Shown here one piece after another: positions 5,370-6,273 of a DNA stretch of 6,273 bases. Both the position numbers and the translations under genes were made by a program. The stretch spans positions 1 to 6,273 of the forward strand of contig JAQWOW010000271.1 of NCBI GenBank assembly GCA_029245665.1, read 5' to 3'. Below the pieces are notes generated by a model. That model searched no databases. It saw nothing but the letters and a program-made list of their open reading frames with translations, and had not been told where the DNA came from. Positions within the stretch are counted from its first letter, which is position 1; every line of letters starts with the position of its first letter. The stretch is from Polaribacter sp. Its GTDB lineage: Bacteria > Bacteroidota > Bacteroidia > Flavobacteriales > Flavobacteriaceae.

Positions 5370-6273
5370 TTGAAAACAATAAAAACTTTTATAAATGATA
5401 ACAAAGCTATTTCGTGGGTTTTAGGATTTCAATTATTTAGATTTATTTTACTCCCGTTTATGGGGCTAATGCCTCAAGACGCCTATTATTACTTATACGG
5501 TCAAAATTTGTCTTTATCCTATTTTGACCACCCTGGAATGATCGGTTATATCTTGAGAATTTTTACAGATATTTTCGGCCAATCAATTTTTACATTAAAA
5601 TTTGCTGATTTTACAATCACCACATTAACAATAGTCAGTTTCTATAAATTAGCATCTTATTTTTTATCAAAGAAAAAACAACAAAGAGCTATTATTTTAT
5701 TGGCTTCTACTTTTTGTGTTTCTATTTTATCATTCAACTCTACGCCAGATGTTCCACTTTTATTATTTTGGACACTAAGTTTAATCTGTTTGTACAAAGC
5801 AATTTTTGAAGAAAAAAAGGGGTTTTGGATTTTGGGAGGAATTGCAATGGGCCTAGCTTTTAATAGTAAATACACAGCTTTGTTGTTGCAAATAGGATTG
5901 ATTTCATTTCTTGTTTTTTCAAACAGATACAGAAAACTCTTACTTTCTCCTTGGTTTTGGACCTCATTATTTATTTCTATTTTAGTAACATTCCCTGTTT
6001 GGTATTGGAACTATCAGAATGAATTTGCTTCTTTTGCCTTTCAATCTTCAGAAAGAACAAGTTCAATTTCAGAATTTAAAATATCTCCCAAGAATTTCTT
6101 TGGTGCAATAGGACATCAAATGTTCTTGTTAATCCCTATTTTATTTTTGGTCTTTGCAACATTTACGTTTAAATATGTGAAGAGAGCAGTTTTAAAATTA
6201 AAAATTCCACAAGCTAAAACATTATTTTTATTAGCTTTTTTTATACCAACTTTTTTAGGATTCTTTAGTCTAA
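5370..6273 (+). CDS. Membrane glycosyltransferase, GT39/ArnT-like (PMT_2); 3' end outside window
   Basis: The reading frame gives 301 residues and is still open at the window edge; the terminal bases CTAA are not an in-frame stop. The product is a polytopic GT-C glycosyltransferase of the kind that takes sugar from a polyprenyl-phosphate donor at the membrane and transfers it to lipid or protein outside the cytoplasm. The first membrane span (about 13-34) is followed by the catalytic-loop signature PQDAYYYLY with Asp37 and then YFDHPG (51-56), matching the D-E/D-A-Y-Y...Y-x-D-H-P pattern of the family. TPDVP (125-129), NSKYTALLL and several further hydrophobic spans follow. Donor and acceptor are unknown; lipopolysaccharide or cell-surface glycan assembly is the usual context. 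The start is taken as TTG at 5370 (MKTIKTFINDNK), because the first in-frame ATG (Met31) lies beyond the first span and would lose it. It lies 32 bases after trmD and is probably co-transcribed. Confidence 0.85.
   Translation, partial: MKTIKTFINDNKAISWVLGFQLFRFILLPFMGLMPQDAYYYLYGQNLSLSYFDHPGMIGYILRIFTDIFGQSIFTLKFADFTITTLTIVSFYKLASYFLSKKKQQRAIILLASTFCVSILSFNSTPDVPLLLFWTLSLICLYKAIFEEKKGFWILGGIAMGLAFNSKYTALLLQIGLISFLVFSNRYRKLLLSPWFWTSLFISILVTFPVWYWNYQNEFASFAFQSSERTSSISEFKISPKNFFGAIGHQMFLLIPILFLVFATFTFKYVKRAVLKLKIPQAKTLFLLAFFIPTFLGFFSL

Noticed and set aside
5126..5404. Minus-strand open frame of 92 codons over the end of trmD
   Set aside because: It is antisense to the conserved trmD C-terminus and the start of the glycosyltransferase; its hydrophobic look comes from reading AT-rich sequence backwards.
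6268..6273. Apparent TAA stop of the glycosyltransferase at the window end
   Set aside because: It is out of frame: the final codons read AGT CTA with one base left over, so the gene continues beyond the window.
1..6273. A novel defence, mobile or multi-gene accessory system
   Set aside because: All genes belong to recognisable families that are mostly housekeeping or single envelope proteins. There are no terminal repeats, integrase, transposase, CRISPR-like spacing, toxin-antitoxin pair or conserved cassette organisation.

Overview
The window looks like a low-GC chromosomal segment from a marine or freshwater flavobacterium (Bacteroidota, probably Flavobacteriaceae). Three things suggest this: strongly AT-rich coding sequence, Bacteroidota-type -7 elements (TAnnTTTG) in intergenic gaps in place of E. 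coli-type boxes, and protein types common in that group (a LEA14-like lipoprotein, a DUF2721 membrane protein, a flavobacterial-style TrmD). This assignment rests on recognition of sequence features; no search was run.

Layout. Positions 1-944 are a minus-strand pair: a small LEA14-like lipoprotein gene followed 33 bases later by ribD (riboflavin biosynthesis), of which only the N-terminal deaminase domain lies inside the window. A short divergent gap separates this pair from a plus-strand pair: a GNAT acetyltransferase whose stop codon overlaps the start of prmC (release-factor glutamine methyltransferase). PrmC converges on a minus-strand DUF4442 hotdog-fold gene, and an AT-rich hairpin sits between them. 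After a 204-base gap with several small palindromes comes a stand-alone plus-strand gene for a lipid-anchored alpha/beta-hydrolase (COG3509-like esterase). A minus-strand DUF2721 membrane protein gene follows. It is divergent from trmD (tRNA m1G37 methyltransferase), and a 5'-complete, 3'-truncated membrane glycosyltransferase (GT39/ArnT-like) follows trmD in the same direction.

The genes are mostly housekeeping: translation (PrmC matures release factors, TrmD maintains reading frame) and cofactor synthesis (RibD). Envelope genes are interspersed: two lipoproteins, one small membrane protein and one polytopic glycosyltransferase. They do not form one evident pathway. I see no tRNA, rRNA, CRISPR array, insertion sequence, phage gene or defence/toxin module, and no convincing new multi-gene system.

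The most notable points are the absence of any ATG/GTG/TTG at the expected ribD start (an ATC stands where the family has its initiator Met), the -7 elements placed only 5 and 8 bases from the trmD and DUF2721 start codons (predicting nearly leaderless mRNAs), and the clustered palindromes upstream of the esterase gene.
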